Positions 53,147 to 61,903 of a DNA stretch of 64,000 bases are shown piece after piece. The notes under the pieces are model-generated. The model was not told the origin of the DNA. It saw only the letters and a program-made list of their open reading frames with translations, and did not search any database. The position numbers and the translations under genes are program-made. The stretch spans positions 124,001 through 188,000 of the forward strand of contig CAMOWK010000002.1 in NCBI GenBank assembly GCA_946628415.1, in the 5' to 3' direction. This DNA comes from an uncultured Lachnospiraceae bacterium. Lineage in GTDB: Bacteria > Bacillota > Clostridia > Lachnospirales > Lachnospiraceae. Every line of letters begins with the position of its first letter. Position 1 is the first letter of the stretch.

Positions 53147-54541
53147 ATGACAGAATTAAGTGTTGGTGAGATTCTTTCGATTACAGGCGGTGAACTCTTA
53201 TCAGGTAATACGGGAATAAAAGTAAATGACATTTCCATAGATTCAAGAGAAGTTGGAGAGAAGACTCTCTTTGTTCCTATAATCGGTGAGAATGTGGATC
53301 CTCATAAATATATACCTGATGTAGCAAAAAAATCGGCAGCTTCATTTACAGACAGAAGTGAGATTCTCTCTTCGATAGATGAGGACAGAAAAGATACATT
53401 TGCACTGATAAAAGTTGAAAATACTCTTAGGGCTCTTCAGCTTCTCGGAATATATTTCAGAAAACATTATGATAAAAAGGTTGTAGGTGTTACCGGCAGT
53501 GTGGGAAAGACCACTACAAGAGAGATGATCACGAAAGCGATTTCAAGCAGTCTTATGGTTTATTCCACTCCCAAAAACTTCAATTCTGAAATCGGAACTC
53601 CGCTTACACTTTCAGCTATAAATGATAATCCTTCGGATATAGCGGTACTTGAACTTGGAATCAGTGATTTTGGCGAGATGGATGTTCTTACCGAAATGAC
53701 ACTCCCTGATATAGGGGTTGTTACCAATATAGGCGTTTCACATATAGAATACTTTAAAACAAGAGAAAATATATGTTCTGAGAAACTTAAGATAGCCGGA
53801 AGGATGAATGAAAATTCGGCACTTTTCTTAAATGGTGAAGATAAATATCTGCTTCTGGCAAAGGAGAGTCTTTCGGTTAAGGCTTTTTACTACGGACTTA
53901 GTGATGCTTATGAGTATCATGCAGAGAATATTAAATTCAGTGACGGCAGAAGCAGCTTTACTTACGTTCATAATGACAAAAGAGTGGATGTATCTCTTGG
54001 ACTTTTGGGTAATCATATGATACTTAATGCAGTTGCGGCTATGGCTGTTTGTGAGTACCTTGGCCTTGATCTTGAGGCGGCTGCAAATGCACTTTCAAGT
54101 TTCCAGGGGCAGAGGCAGAATGTTTACATGACTCCGGATGGAATAACAGTTATAAATGATGCATATAATGCAAGCCCTGATTCCATGAAAGCAGAGCTTA
54201 TGGTCTTAAGGGAGACAGAGACAGAAGGAAGAAGAGTGGCTGTTCTGGGAGATATGCTTGAGCTTGGACCTGACTCACCTCTTTTCCATAAGGATGTGGG
54301 CAGAGCAGTTATTGCAAATGAAATCGATATTCTTGTTACTGTCGGAGAGATGATGAAGAATGCACATGACATTGTAAAAGATTCGGGTGTGCCTGAGATC
54401 GAAGCAATTCATTTTGATGATAAAGAAAGTGCAAATGAATATCTTAAAAAAACACTGAAAAAAGGTGATACTGTTCTTTTTAAAGCGTCAAATGGAATGA
54501 AATTTAAAGATATTATTATAAACTTTAAACAAAAGGACTAG
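53147..54541 (+). CDS. murF: UDP-MurNAc-tripeptide D-Ala-D-Ala ligase
   Basis: The 464-residue Mur ligase has the ATP loop VVGVTGSVGKTTTRE, the central domain with NFNSEIGTPLT and LELGISDFGEMD, and the C-terminal domain with INDAYNASPDSM. It joins D-Ala-D-Ala to the UDP-linked peptide in peptidoglycan synthesis. No ddl or mraY lies nearby. AAGGAG precedes the ATG. Length is normal. Confidence 0.95.
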   Translation: MTELSVGEILSITGGELLSGNTGIKVNDISIDSREVGEKTLFVPIIGENVDPHKYIPDVAKKSAASFTDRSEILSSIDEDRKDTFALIKVENTLRALQLLGIYFRKHYDKKVVGVTGSVGKTTTREMITKAISSSLMVYSTPKNFNSEIGTPLTLSAINDNPSDIAVLELGISDFGEMDVLTEMTLPDIGVVTNIGVSHIEYFKTRENICSEKLKIAGRMNENSALFLNGEDKYLLLAKESLSVKAFYYGLSDAYEYHAENIKFSDGRSSFTYVHNDKRVDVSLGLLGNHMILNAVAAMAVCEYLGLDLEAAANALSSFQGQRQNVYMTPDGITVINDAYNASPDSMKAELMVLRETETEGRRVAVLGDMLELGPDSPLFHKDVGRAVIANEIDILVTVGEMMKNAHDIVKDSGVPEIEAIHFDDKESANEYLKKTLKKGDTVLFKASNGMKFKDIIINFKQKD

Positions 54542-54592
54542 GTTATTCCATAAGGTGAATATACAAGTTTGATAAAAAACGTAAATCCGTGA

Positions 54593-54618
54593 AAAAACGC
54601 ATTGTGAAAAGTGTTTTT
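54593..54618 (+). terminator. Weak terminator after murF
   Basis: AAAAACGC (54593-54600) and GTGTTTTT (54611-54618) pair with one G-U around a 10-base loop; the T-run is within the stem. It is AT-rich and of modest strength. Confidence 0.45.
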
Positions 54619-54674
54619 ATGTGGTGGGTATTTTTTGGTAAACCTAGTAAATACGTAGAAAAATATTAAAAATA

Positions 54675-54703
54675 TTGCAAAAATATTAAATAAGTTATAT
54701 TAT
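54675..54703 (+). promoter_or_regulatory. Promoter of the H1-like gene
   Basis: TTGCAA (54675-54680), 17-base spacer and TATTAT (54698-54703). A-rich tracts upstream (about 54650-54674) resemble an UP element. The leader of about 87 bases ends with GGAGG at 54784-54789. Confidence 0.55.
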
Positions 54704-54797
54704 CTGAAACGTAAGCGGGACTGAAAAGTTTTCTTACATATTAGTAACGAGTAGTATTAATCATTTATTTTTTTATTTAATTTTGGAGGAATTCGAA

Positions 54798-55319
54798 ATG
54801 GCAGTTAAGAAAACAGGTGTTGAGGAACTTGTAGCTAAGGCAGCAGCAGCTAAGAAGGCTGAGGCTAAGACAGAAGTTAAGAAGGAAACTAAGAAAGCAG
54901 CTCCAGCAAAGAAGGCAGAGCCAGCAAAGAAGGAAGAAGTTAAGAAGGCAGAGCCGGCTAAGAAGGAAGCAGCTAAGAAAGCACCTGCAAAGAAGGCAGA
55001 GCCAGCTAAGAAAGCTGAAGCAGCTAAGAAGGCACCTGCAAAGAAGGCAGAGCCGGCTAAGAAAGCTGAACCAGCAAAGAAGGAAGCAGCTAAGAAGGCA
55101 CCTGCAAAGAAAGCAGCACCTGCTAAGAAGGCAGCAGCTACTAAGGTTTCTGTTGAAGTTCAGTACCAGGGTAAGGATGCAAGTACAGATGCAATCGTTG
55201 CTAAGGCACTTGAAGTTGCAGGCAAGAAATCTGTTAAAGAGCTTAATGTATATTATCAGCCAGAAAATGGTAAGGTATACTTCACAGCTGACGGCGAGAA
55301 TGGTGAGTTCGACTTCTAA
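54798..55319 (+). CDS. Histone H1-like Ala/Lys-rich protein with a DUF6465-like end
   Basis: The ATG at 54798 has GGAGG 8 bases before; a TTG at 54783 overlaps this site. The 173-residue product has a disordered arm of AKKAEPAKK-type repeats (about 14-116) and a small folded C-terminal domain (117-173; VSVEVQYQGKD) that resembles DUF6465 of Lachnospiraceae. The arm is like eukaryotic H1 tails and bacterial histone-like proteins, so it likely binds DNA or RNA. Its own promoter and strong terminator suggest high expression. Function is inferred from composition. Confidence 0.85.
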   Translation: MAVKKTGVEELVAKAAAAKKAEAKTEVKKETKKAAPAKKAEPAKKEEVKKAEPAKKEAAKKAPAKKAEPAKKAEAAKKAPAKKAEPAKKAEPAKKEAAKKAPAKKAAPAKKAAATKVSVEVQYQGKDASTDAIVAKALEVAGKKSVKELNVYYQPENGKVYFTADGENGEFDF

Positions 55320-55345
55320 GTAACTGCAAAAGATTTGTATATATC

Positions 55346-55379
55346 AAAAAAGGCCTGTACTTCGGTACGGGTCTTTTTT
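55346..55379 (+). terminator. Terminator with UUCG loop
   Basis: AGGCCTGTAC, a TTCG loop and GTACGGGTCT form a 10-pair stem with two G-U pairs, flanked by A5 and T6. The C(UUCG)G cap is very stable. It can serve both strands. Confidence 0.95.
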
Positions 55380-55418
55380 GTGTTATTCTCGCTGTGTTAT
55401 TTTGGCTTGATGCGGGAA

Positions 55419-56798
55419 CTATTCAGTTCCGCGCATCTTTATTACAGGAGCACCTGTTCCTCTGACATAGTCACCGGTGATTATAACACTGCCTATGTTG
55501 TCGTCCTTCGGAATCTGATACATTATATCAAGCATAAATTCTTCTATTATAGATCTGAGTGCTCTTGCGCCGGTCTTTCTTTCGATTGCCTTTTCAGCTA
55601 TGGCTTCATATGCTGAATCATCAAACTGAAGATCAACCTCATCCATACGTAGAAGCTTTTTATACTGCTTAATTATTGCGTTTTTAGGTTCACTTAGAAT
55701 CTTTACGTACATTTCCTTGTCCAGTGGATCGAGGGCAAAGATTACAGGGAGTCTTCCGAGAAATTCCGGTATCATACCAAATTCACGTAGGTCCTCAATC
55801 TTTACCTTTGAAAGTACATTTCCTTCTTTTATGATTTCGGTTCTAAGCTCTGCCCCGAAGCCCATGGAAGACTGGTTGGTGAGTCTTGTTGTAATGACAT
55901 CTTCAAGATTAGGAAATGCACCGCCGCAGATGAAGAGGATATTTCTTGTGTTCATAACAGTGGTAGGAGTCATGGCATTCTTACTGCCTGTTCCTATAGG
56001 CACTTCAACCTCTGAACCTTCGAGAAGCTTAAGAAGACCCTGCTGTACGGCTTCACCGCTCACATCCCTTGAACGTGTTTCCTGCTTCTTGGCAATCTTA
56101 TCTATTTCATCTATAAATACAATGCCGTGTTCGGCTTTTTCCACGTCATTTCCTGCAACGGATAGTAGTTTTGACAGTACACTTTCTACGTCATCACCTA
56201 TATATCCAGCTTCTGTAAGGCTGGTTGCGTCTGTTATCGCGAGAGGAACATCAAGTATATTTGCGATAGTTTTTACCATGTAGGTTTTTCCTGAGCCGGT
56301 AGGCCCTATCATAAGCATATTGGATTTCTCGATTTCAACTCCGTCATCAGACGTATCGTCGGAAAGAACTCTTTTATAGTGGTTATATACTGCTACAGCC
56401 ATTACTTTCTTGGCGTGTTCCTGACCGACTACGTGTTCATCCAGAAGAGCTTTGATTTTATGAGGTGCAGGAATGTCCTTAATGGTAATAGGCTTTGCCT
56501 CTTCGTCATCATCCTTAACTTCACGCATATCATGTCCTGCTTTTCTTTTCTTAACCTTCTGGTTTTCCGGAATATCTTCGGGTGGTGTGAAGATATTGAA
56601 GTTATTGAAGCCCTTCATATTTGAGAAGTTCATAAATGGTGAGTTCTCATCATTTATAGTATTAAATGTTTTCTGTATGCAGTCCGGGCAAATGTACATA
56701 TCGTTCATGAATCTTATCAGCTTACCTGTTACAGATTCAGGTCGTCTGCACATATAGCAGTATTTTTCGTATTCGTCATTTCTGTTATCGTCGCTCAT
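55419..56798 (-). CDS. clpX: ClpX-type unfoldase
   Basis: The 459-residue AAA+ protein begins with a ClpX zinc-binding domain (Cys14, 17, 37, 40), followed by Walker A IGPTGSGKT, pore loop TEAGYIGDD, Walker B VFIDEIDK, sensor and GARALRSIIEEF. The ClpP-docking loop reads SMGFGAEL, close to the IGF tripeptide. ClpX unfolds tagged proteins and feeds ClpP. It is about 40 residues longer than usual ClpX, mainly before the AAA+ domain. It stands alone, without clpP, tig or lon, so it may be a second copy. GGAGG precedes the ATG. Confidence 0.88.
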   Translation of the reverse strand: MSDDNRNDEYEKYCYMCRRPESVTGKLIRFMNDMYICPDCIQKTFNTINDENSPFMNFSNMKGFNNFNIFTPPEDIPENQKVKKRKAGHDMREVKDDDEEAKPITIKDIPAPHKIKALLDEHVVGQEHAKKVMAVAVYNHYKRVLSDDTSDDGVEIEKSNMLMIGPTGSGKTYMVKTIANILDVPLAITDATSLTEAGYIGDDVESVLSKLLSVAGNDVEKAEHGIVFIDEIDKIAKKQETRSRDVSGEAVQQGLLKLLEGSEVEVPIGTGSKNAMTPTTVMNTRNILFICGGAFPNLEDVITTRLTNQSSMGFGAELRTEIIKEGNVLSKVKIEDLREFGMIPEFLGRLPVIFALDPLDKEMYVKILSEPKNAIIKQYKKLLRMDEVDLQFDDSAYEAIAEKAIERKTGARALRSIIEEFMLDIMYQIPKDDNIGSVIITGDYVRGTGAPVIKMRGTE

Positions 56799-56958
56799 TA
56801 TATCCTCCGATTATCATTAATAGATAGTAGACAGTGTACTATATTTCACTTATAACAACAATACTTATCTTTATGTAGAAAAAAATGTAGTTATGTAAAA
56901 CTAATTTTGTATATTTTATGGATTGTCTAATATTAAAAAATGAATTAGCATACTGATT

Positions 56959-57675
56959 ATGGTAAAAATTATAGCACATAGAGGGGCATCGTATCTTGCC
57001 CACCACGAAAATTCAATAGAAGCTTTTGAACTGGCGATAGAACTCGGCGCTGACATGGTTGAGTTTGACGTAAGAAGAACCTATGATGGTGAGCTTATCG
57101 TCTATCATGACAGAAACTTTGCTGATTCACCTATAAGCTGGCAGACATTTGAGAATATTGAGAGAGAGGCGTATGAGAAAGGACTTGATATTCCGACTTT
57201 TGACGAAGTGCTTTCGTTCTGTCACGGAAGGATAAAGATGGATATTGAGGTGAAGGAGCCGGGTTTTGAAAAGGAGCTTATACGTAAGATAAAAAATGTC
57301 TGTGATTATGATGAGTACAGCATAAAGTCATTTCATGACAAGGCTGTATATAAGATTAAAAAGCTCGATAAGCACATAACTACAGGGCTTCTTATAGGAA
57401 AGGCAAAAGCTAATTTCAAAACCAGAGTCAATGAATATTTCCCTGAGCGAAGACTTGCTGCAGCTAAGGCGGATTTTGTTTCGCCAAACTATATGCTCTG
57501 CACAAGGGAATTTATCCATAGAATGAAGCGAAAGGGTATACCTGTTTATGCATGGACATTAAACAATACTTCCGATATAAGAAAGTATATCGGACGGGGC
57601 GTAGATGCCATAATAACAGATAAGCCCGACGCAGGTTTATATATAAGAAATGAAAAATCAGGTGAATTAAAGTAG
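56959..57675 (+). CDS. Glycerophosphodiester phosphodiesterase
   Basis: The 238-residue TIM-barrel protein has the GDPD motifs IIAHRGAS, ENSIEAF, DMVEFDVRRT and VYHD, then KMDIEVKE and AWTLNN. It cleaves glycerophosphodiesters to glycerol-3-phosphate and alcohol. There is no signal peptide, so it acts in the cytosol. No clear ribosome site precedes the ATG. The next gene begins 10 bases after the stop. Confidence 0.9.
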   Translation: MVKIIAHRGASYLAHHENSIEAFELAIELGADMVEFDVRRTYDGELIVYHDRNFADSPISWQTFENIEREAYEKGLDIPTFDEVLSFCHGRIKMDIEVKEPGFEKELIRKIKNVCDYDEYSIKSFHDKAVYKIKKLDKHITTGLLIGKAKANFKTRVNEYFPERRLAAAKADFVSPNYMLCTREFIHRMKRKGIPVYAWTLNNTSDIRKYIGRGVDAIITDKPDAGLYIRNEKSGELK

Positions 57676-57685
57676 AGGTTTAATT

Positions 57686-58042
57686 ATGAAACACAGAATT
57701 CTTAAGTACCTGGATTATATTGATGAGCTGCTTGATTCTGATGAGGAAAGAGACTGGGACAGCGAGATAAAACTTCATCTTGATCAGATTTCATTCTTCA
57801 TGCATGAAAGACTTGTGCATTTAATTGTTTTTAAGCTTGTTGCAATAGCAACAGTTATATCCATACTTACATTTGTGGTATCGGAACGTCTTGTGCTCCT
57901 TCCGCTTATAGTTATGCTGTTTGTTCTGCTTATTCCGTACTGCATGCATTACTATCTTCTGGAGAATTCCGTTCAGAAAATGTATGAGCAATATGACAGA
58001 ATGATAGCTAAAAAAAAGGCTTATTTCAGCGCTGAAAGATAG
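57686..58042 (+). CDS. Small two-segment membrane protein
   Basis: The 118-residue product has an acidic N-terminal part, two membrane segments (about 49-66 and 70-92) and a basic tail. I know no family. AGAGG lies 7 bases before the ATG. It is coupled to the glycerophosphodiesterase gene. The next promoter starts 2 bases after its stop. Confidence 0.65.
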   Translation: MKHRILKYLDYIDELLDSDEERDWDSEIKLHLDQISFFMHERLVHLIVFKLVAIATVISILTFVVSERLVLLPLIVMLFVLLIPYCMHYYLLENSVQKMYEQYDRMIAKKKAYFSAER

Positions 58043-58043
58043 C

Positions 58044-58073
58044 TTGACATGGCTGAAAAATTGTGTTTATAAT
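58044..58073 (+). promoter_or_regulatory. Promoter of the deacetylase/folate genes
   Basis: Consensus TTGACA (58044-58049), 18-base spacer, consensus TATAAT (58068-58073). This is the closest match to the vegetative consensus in the window. Confidence 0.85.
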
Positions 58074-58080
58074 ATGCGTT

Positions 58081-58138
58081 ACACCTTGGAAATAAGCCAT
58101 TTTTCAATCAACCCTAATACCTTGTACAGGGTGTTTTT
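58081..58138 (+). promoter_or_regulatory. Possible attenuator in the leader
   Basis: In the leader, CAGGGTGT followed by TTTTT (58127-58138) can pair either with ACACCTTG at 58081-58088 or, through AGGGT, with ACCCT at 58111-58115. The second, shorter hairpin with a T-run looks like a terminator; the first would compete with it. A protein or translation signal that decides between them is not visible. Confidence 0.35.
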
Positions 58139-58175
58139 CGGTGCACAAAATATAGACATAAAAAGAGGATATATC

Positions 58176-59210
58176 ATGTCCGGGTTTTACAGAAATAAGA
58201 AAAAAAAGAGATTTAAAAATAAAATAGCAAATATATATATACTTTCGGCTGTATGTTTACTTCTGCCTATGGGTATTACAGCATTTGTTGTAGGGCATAC
58301 CGGAAGTGTTCAGAAGAGTTTTGATCTGCTTCTGGGAAATGAAGAAGTTACAGAAGCTCCGTATGATTTTGAAGTAAAAACAAATGAAAATCCTGAAGGA
58401 GAAGAAGATGGAGATGTGAGCCTTTCTGCAAAGGATGCAAGTAATCTTACTTCGGGAAATGAAAATGCAGAAGTAAGCTCGGCAGGTGATGCTGATATCA
58501 CAGATGAAACTGATGTTGAGGAAGAAACGGTAATTTCAGGGAAAGCATACCATGCACCCGGAAGGATAGAAGGAACTAACGGAAAAACAGTATATATTAC
58601 ATTTGATGACGGCCCATCAATGATGACTGATGAGATTCTTGATATCCTTGATGAAAAGGGCGTCAAAGCTACATTCTTTGTGGTTAATACAAGCGATATG
58701 TTCTATGACAGCATGAAGAGGATAGTTGATGAGGGACATACCATTGCCATGCATTCCTATACTCATGACTACAGCACGGTTTATGCTGATCTGAATTCAT
58801 TTGAACGCGATGTAAATATGATTCATGATCTTATATACGATGTAACGGGAGTTGATGCAAAATATTACCGTTTTCCAGGAGGAAGTTCGAATCAGGTATC
58901 ACAGGTTCCTATGGAAGAATGTGCAGAGTATCTAAGTGATATGGGTTATGTATATTTTGACTGGAATGCTATGAATGATGATGCTGAGGTTAAAAATCTC
59001 AGTGCGGATGAGCTTAACAGAAGAGCACTCGGATATATAGCCAATAATCCGGGAGATACAGTGCTGCTTCTTCATGATCTTGAAACTCATCAGGCTACTG
59101 TAGAGGCTTTACCGGAGCTGATTGACACGCTGCTTGCTGAAGGATATGGTATAGCGGCAATAGATGATGATACACCTCTTGTTCAGCATGTTTCATTTGA
59201 TGGTGAATAA
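58176..59210 (+). CDS. Anchored polysaccharide deacetylase
   Basis: The ATG at 58176 (GAGG 7 bases before) gives 344 residues; an upstream in-frame start at 58044 lies in the promoter. The protein has a basic tail, one segment (IYILSAVCLLLPMGITAFVV), an acidic spacer to about 120, and a NodB domain with TFDDGPS, the metal histidines in HSYTHDYS, and RFPGGSSN. Such enzymes deacetylate GlcNAc or MurNAc in peptidoglycan, giving lysozyme resistance. The folC gene starts 24 bases later. Confidence 0.9.
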   Translation: MSGFYRNKKKKRFKNKIANIYILSAVCLLLPMGITAFVVGHTGSVQKSFDLLLGNEEVTEAPYDFEVKTNENPEGEEDGDVSLSAKDASNLTSGNENAEVSSAGDADITDETDVEEETVISGKAYHAPGRIEGTNGKTVYITFDDGPSMMTDEILDILDEKGVKATFFVVNTSDMFYDSMKRIVDEGHTIAMHSYTHDYSTVYADLNSFERDVNMIHDLIYDVTGVDAKYYRFPGGSSNQVSQVPMEECAEYLSDMGYVYFDWNAMNDDAEVKNLSADELNRRALGYIANNPGDTVLLLHDLETHQATVEALPELIDTLLAEGYGIAAIDDDTPLVQHVSFDGE

Positions 59211-59234
59211 ATCCTTATGATTTAAGGGGAAGCT

Positions 59235-60563
59235 ATGAATTACTCGGAAACACTTGAGTATATAAAAAGTAAAGACAGTAAGGGCATCGTTCCCGGTCTC
59301 GACAGCATAAAAAATCTTCTTGGTATGCTGGGCAATCCTGAAAGGCTTGCTCCGGCACTCCATATAGCCGGAACCAACGGCAAAGGAAGTATCATGGCTT
59401 ATGTCGAGACGATTCTCAGGATGTCAGGACTTAAGGCAGGAAGATATATATCTCCTGCCATTTTTGATTACAGAGACAGGTGGATAATAGACGGTAAGCT
59501 TCCGTCTCCCGAACTTGTTGCCGAAACATTTACCGAACTTATGCCATTTGTTGAAAAACTGGAAGAGATAAGTCCGCCCGGACCTACTTCCTTTGAGATA
59601 GAAACAGCAGCATATTTCGAGATGTGCAGGAAGGAAAAATGCGGGGTTTTCATAGTTGAGTGCGGTATGGGCGGAAGACTTGATGCAACAAATGTATTTG
59701 AATCGACGCCAGTAACGGTTCTTGCAAAGATAAGTATGGACCATATGAAGTTTCTTGGTGATTCTCTTATCGCTATAACAAAGGAAAAGCTTGGAATAGT
59801 AAAAGAGGGGGATACTCTTGTGACTTATCCCCAGGATGATATTGTGATGGACTTTATCCGCGAATATGTAAATTCGCATTTTAATCATGTAAAACTTGTT
59901 GAAGTGGATATGGACAGCCTTGGTATTATTTCCGAAACCGCCTCGGGCAGCAGATTTATTTATAAAGAAAAAGAATATGAGATTTCACTCATCGGTCGTC
60001 ATCAGATTTATAATGCAGTGACCGCTATAGAAACAGTAAATGCATTTTTTGAGCGTAATCTTTTAAAAGATTCATCTATAAAGGATATATACAGCGAAGA
60101 ATACTATAAAACTATATATAACGGGCTTAAAAATACGGTTTGGCGCGGGAGATTTGAAAAGCTTATGGATGAACCGTCGTTTTATATAGACGGGGCTCAT
60201 AACTATGATGCTTGGGTTACTCTTGCTGAAAATCTGGAAAGATATTTTACATATAAAAAGAAAGTCTTTATAATAGGAGTGTTCAGTGATAAGGAATATG
60301 ATAAAATGCTTGATGTCCTGACTCCGTACATGGATAAAGCAGTTACTGTTACTGCACCAAACAATGACCGTGCGCTGGATGGAAAAGTTCTTGCCGGGCT
60401 TATAGAGGAAAAAGGCATTTCTGCTGTTTACGAGGACAGCTTTTATAAGGCTGTAAAACGTGCCATTAGCATTGCAGACAGTGATACTGTCATTATAGCG
60501 TGTGGCTCACTTTCTTTTGTGGGAGATATAAGCACTGCTGTAGAAGAGATCGGCAAACAATGA
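59235..60563 (+). CDS. folC: Folylpolyglutamate/dihydrofolate synthase
   Basis: The 442-residue Mur-ligase-like enzyme has the loop AGTNGKGSIMAYVE, SPAIFDYRDR, VECGMGGRLDATNVF and the C-terminal domain with YIDGAHNYDAW. It adds glutamate to folates and, in many bacteria, to dihydropteroate. AAGGGGA precedes the ATG. It opens a small folate cluster with the HD protein and folP. Confidence 0.93.
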   Translation: MNYSETLEYIKSKDSKGIVPGLDSIKNLLGMLGNPERLAPALHIAGTNGKGSIMAYVETILRMSGLKAGRYISPAIFDYRDRWIIDGKLPSPELVAETFTELMPFVEKLEEISPPGPTSFEIETAAYFEMCRKEKCGVFIVECGMGGRLDATNVFESTPVTVLAKISMDHMKFLGDSLIAITKEKLGIVKEGDTLVTYPQDDIVMDFIREYVNSHFNHVKLVEVDMDSLGIISETASGSRFIYKEKEYEISLIGRHQIYNAVTAIETVNAFFERNLLKDSSIKDIYSEEYYKTIYNGLKNTVWRGRFEKLMDEPSFYIDGAHNYDAWVTLAENLERYFTYKKKVFIIGVFSDKEYDKMLDVLTPYMDKAVTVTAPNNDRALDGKVLAGLIEEKGISAVYEDSFYKAVKRAISIADSDTVIIACGSLSFVGDISTAVEEIGKQ

Positions 60564-60597
60564 TTATACGATAAAGTCAAAGACAGAAAGATATGAG

Positions 60598-61080
60598 ATG
60601 GATAAAGTAGATAAGATACTGGGAGACGAGGAATTCAGAAGAATCTCTCTTATGATAAAAGAAAAAGAATATGACAGGATTTATTGCAGACACAGTCTTG
60701 GGCACGCGCTTTCGGTTGCAAGGATTGCCCTTATTATGTGTCTTGAGAATAAATATGATATAGACAGAGAACTCATTTACGGAGCGGCGCTTCTTCATGA
60801 CATTGGAAGATATTCGGTGTATGAGGAAGAGGGAATGTCTCATCACGCTGCAGGTGCGATTATTGCGAGGGAGATTCTTACGCGTGCCGGATACAATGAA
60901 AACGACATAGCTCTTATCTGTGATGCGATAGAAAAACATAAGAACTTTTCCGGAGATGAGACAAGCCTTGCGGGAATTCTGTTTAAGGCTGATAAGCTGT
61001 CACGAAACTGTTTTATGTGCGAAGCAAAACCGACCTGTTACTGGCCGGAAAGTATTAAGAATGGGACGATTACCTATTAA
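60598..61080 (+). CDS. HD-domain phosphohydrolase in the folate cluster
   Basis: The 160-residue protein has an HD metal site: H in RHSLGHALSVARI, HD in ALLHDIGRYSV, further H in MSHHAAG and D in KADKLSRN. The tail has clustered cysteines (NCFMCEAKPTCYW). It is between folC and folP and overlaps folP by one base, so a step in pterin phosphate removal is a reasonable guess. The archaeal enzyme MptB, an HD phosphodiesterase on pterins, is a precedent for chemistry only. Confidence 0.75.
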   Translation: MDKVDKILGDEEFRRISLMIKEKEYDRIYCRHSLGHALSVARIALIMCLENKYDIDRELIYGAALLHDIGRYSVYEEEGMSHHAAGAIIAREILTRAGYNENDIALICDAIEKHKNFSGDETSLAGILFKADKLSRNCFMCEAKPTCYWPESIKNGTITY

Positions 61081-61880
61081 TGAATAAAAACTATCTTTTA
61101 ATGGGAATACTTAATATAACACCGGACTCTTTTTCCGATGGCGGAAAGAACTATTTTTTGTCTGATGCCCTGAAAAATGCCGAAACTCTTATAAGTGACG
61201 GCGCAGATTATATTGATGTCGGCGGTGAATCCACAAGACCGGGGTACAGTATGATAGACTCCGAAGAAGAGATAAGGCGTGTTGTTCCTGTTATTGAAGC
61301 TCTTAAAAAAGAATTTGATATTAAGATAACACTTGATACATATAAAAGTGATGTTGCGTCCCGGGGGCTTGATGCCGGTGCGGATATCATAAACGATATC
61401 TGGGGGCTTAAGTGGAATTATGACTCTGAACGTATGATTTCTCCTATGGCAAGGCTAGTTTCTGAAAAGAAAGTGCCTGTTATAATAATGCATAACAGAA
61501 ATGACAGAAACTACAGCAGTCTTTTGGATGATGTTATTTCTGACCTTGATGAGTCGTGCCGGATAGCCGGGAATCATGGAATAAAAAAAGAAAACATCAT
61601 TCTTGATCCCGGAATTGGATTTGCAAAGGATACGGATGAAAATCTTGCCGTTATTAAAAATATTGACAGAATATGTGATATGGGTTATCCGGTTCTTCTG
61701 GGTGTATCAAGAAAGAGCGTTATAGGAAATGTACTTGGACTCCCTGCAGATGAGAGGGAAGAGGGGACTATAGCTCTTAATCTGTACGGCTATATGAAAG
61801 GGTGCAGTATATTCAGAGTTCATGACGTTAAGGGGACAAAAAGAGCTCTTGATATGATAAATGCCATAGAAAGCATATAA
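61080..61880 (+). CDS. folP: Dihydropteroate synthase
   Basis: The 266-residue TIM-barrel enzyme has GILNITPDSFSDGG, DVGGESTRPG, NDIWG, IIMHNR, LDPGIGFAKD and GVSRKSVIG. It couples 4-aminobenzoate to the pterin and is the sulfonamide target. The pyrophosphate loop and metal Asn are intact. It overlaps the HD gene at TAATG. folK, folB and folE are not in the window. Confidence 0.95.
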   Translation: MNKNYLLMGILNITPDSFSDGGKNYFLSDALKNAETLISDGADYIDVGGESTRPGYSMIDSEEEIRRVVPVIEALKKEFDIKITLDTYKSDVASRGLDAGADIINDIWGLKWNYDSERMISPMARLVSEKKVPVIIMHNRNDRNYSSLLDDVISDLDESCRIAGNHGIKKENIILDPGIGFAKDTDENLAVIKNIDRICDMGYPVLLGVSRKSVIGNVLGLPADEREEGTIALNLYGYMKGCSIFRVHDVKGTKRALDMINAIESI

Positions 61881-61903
61881 TAATTATTTATAGGAAACAA
61901 TTG

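Noticed and set aside
58867..58900. tRNA-like stretch (GTTCGAATC)
   Set aside because: It is inside the polysaccharide deacetylase coding region, and no acceptor or anticodon stems are found around it.
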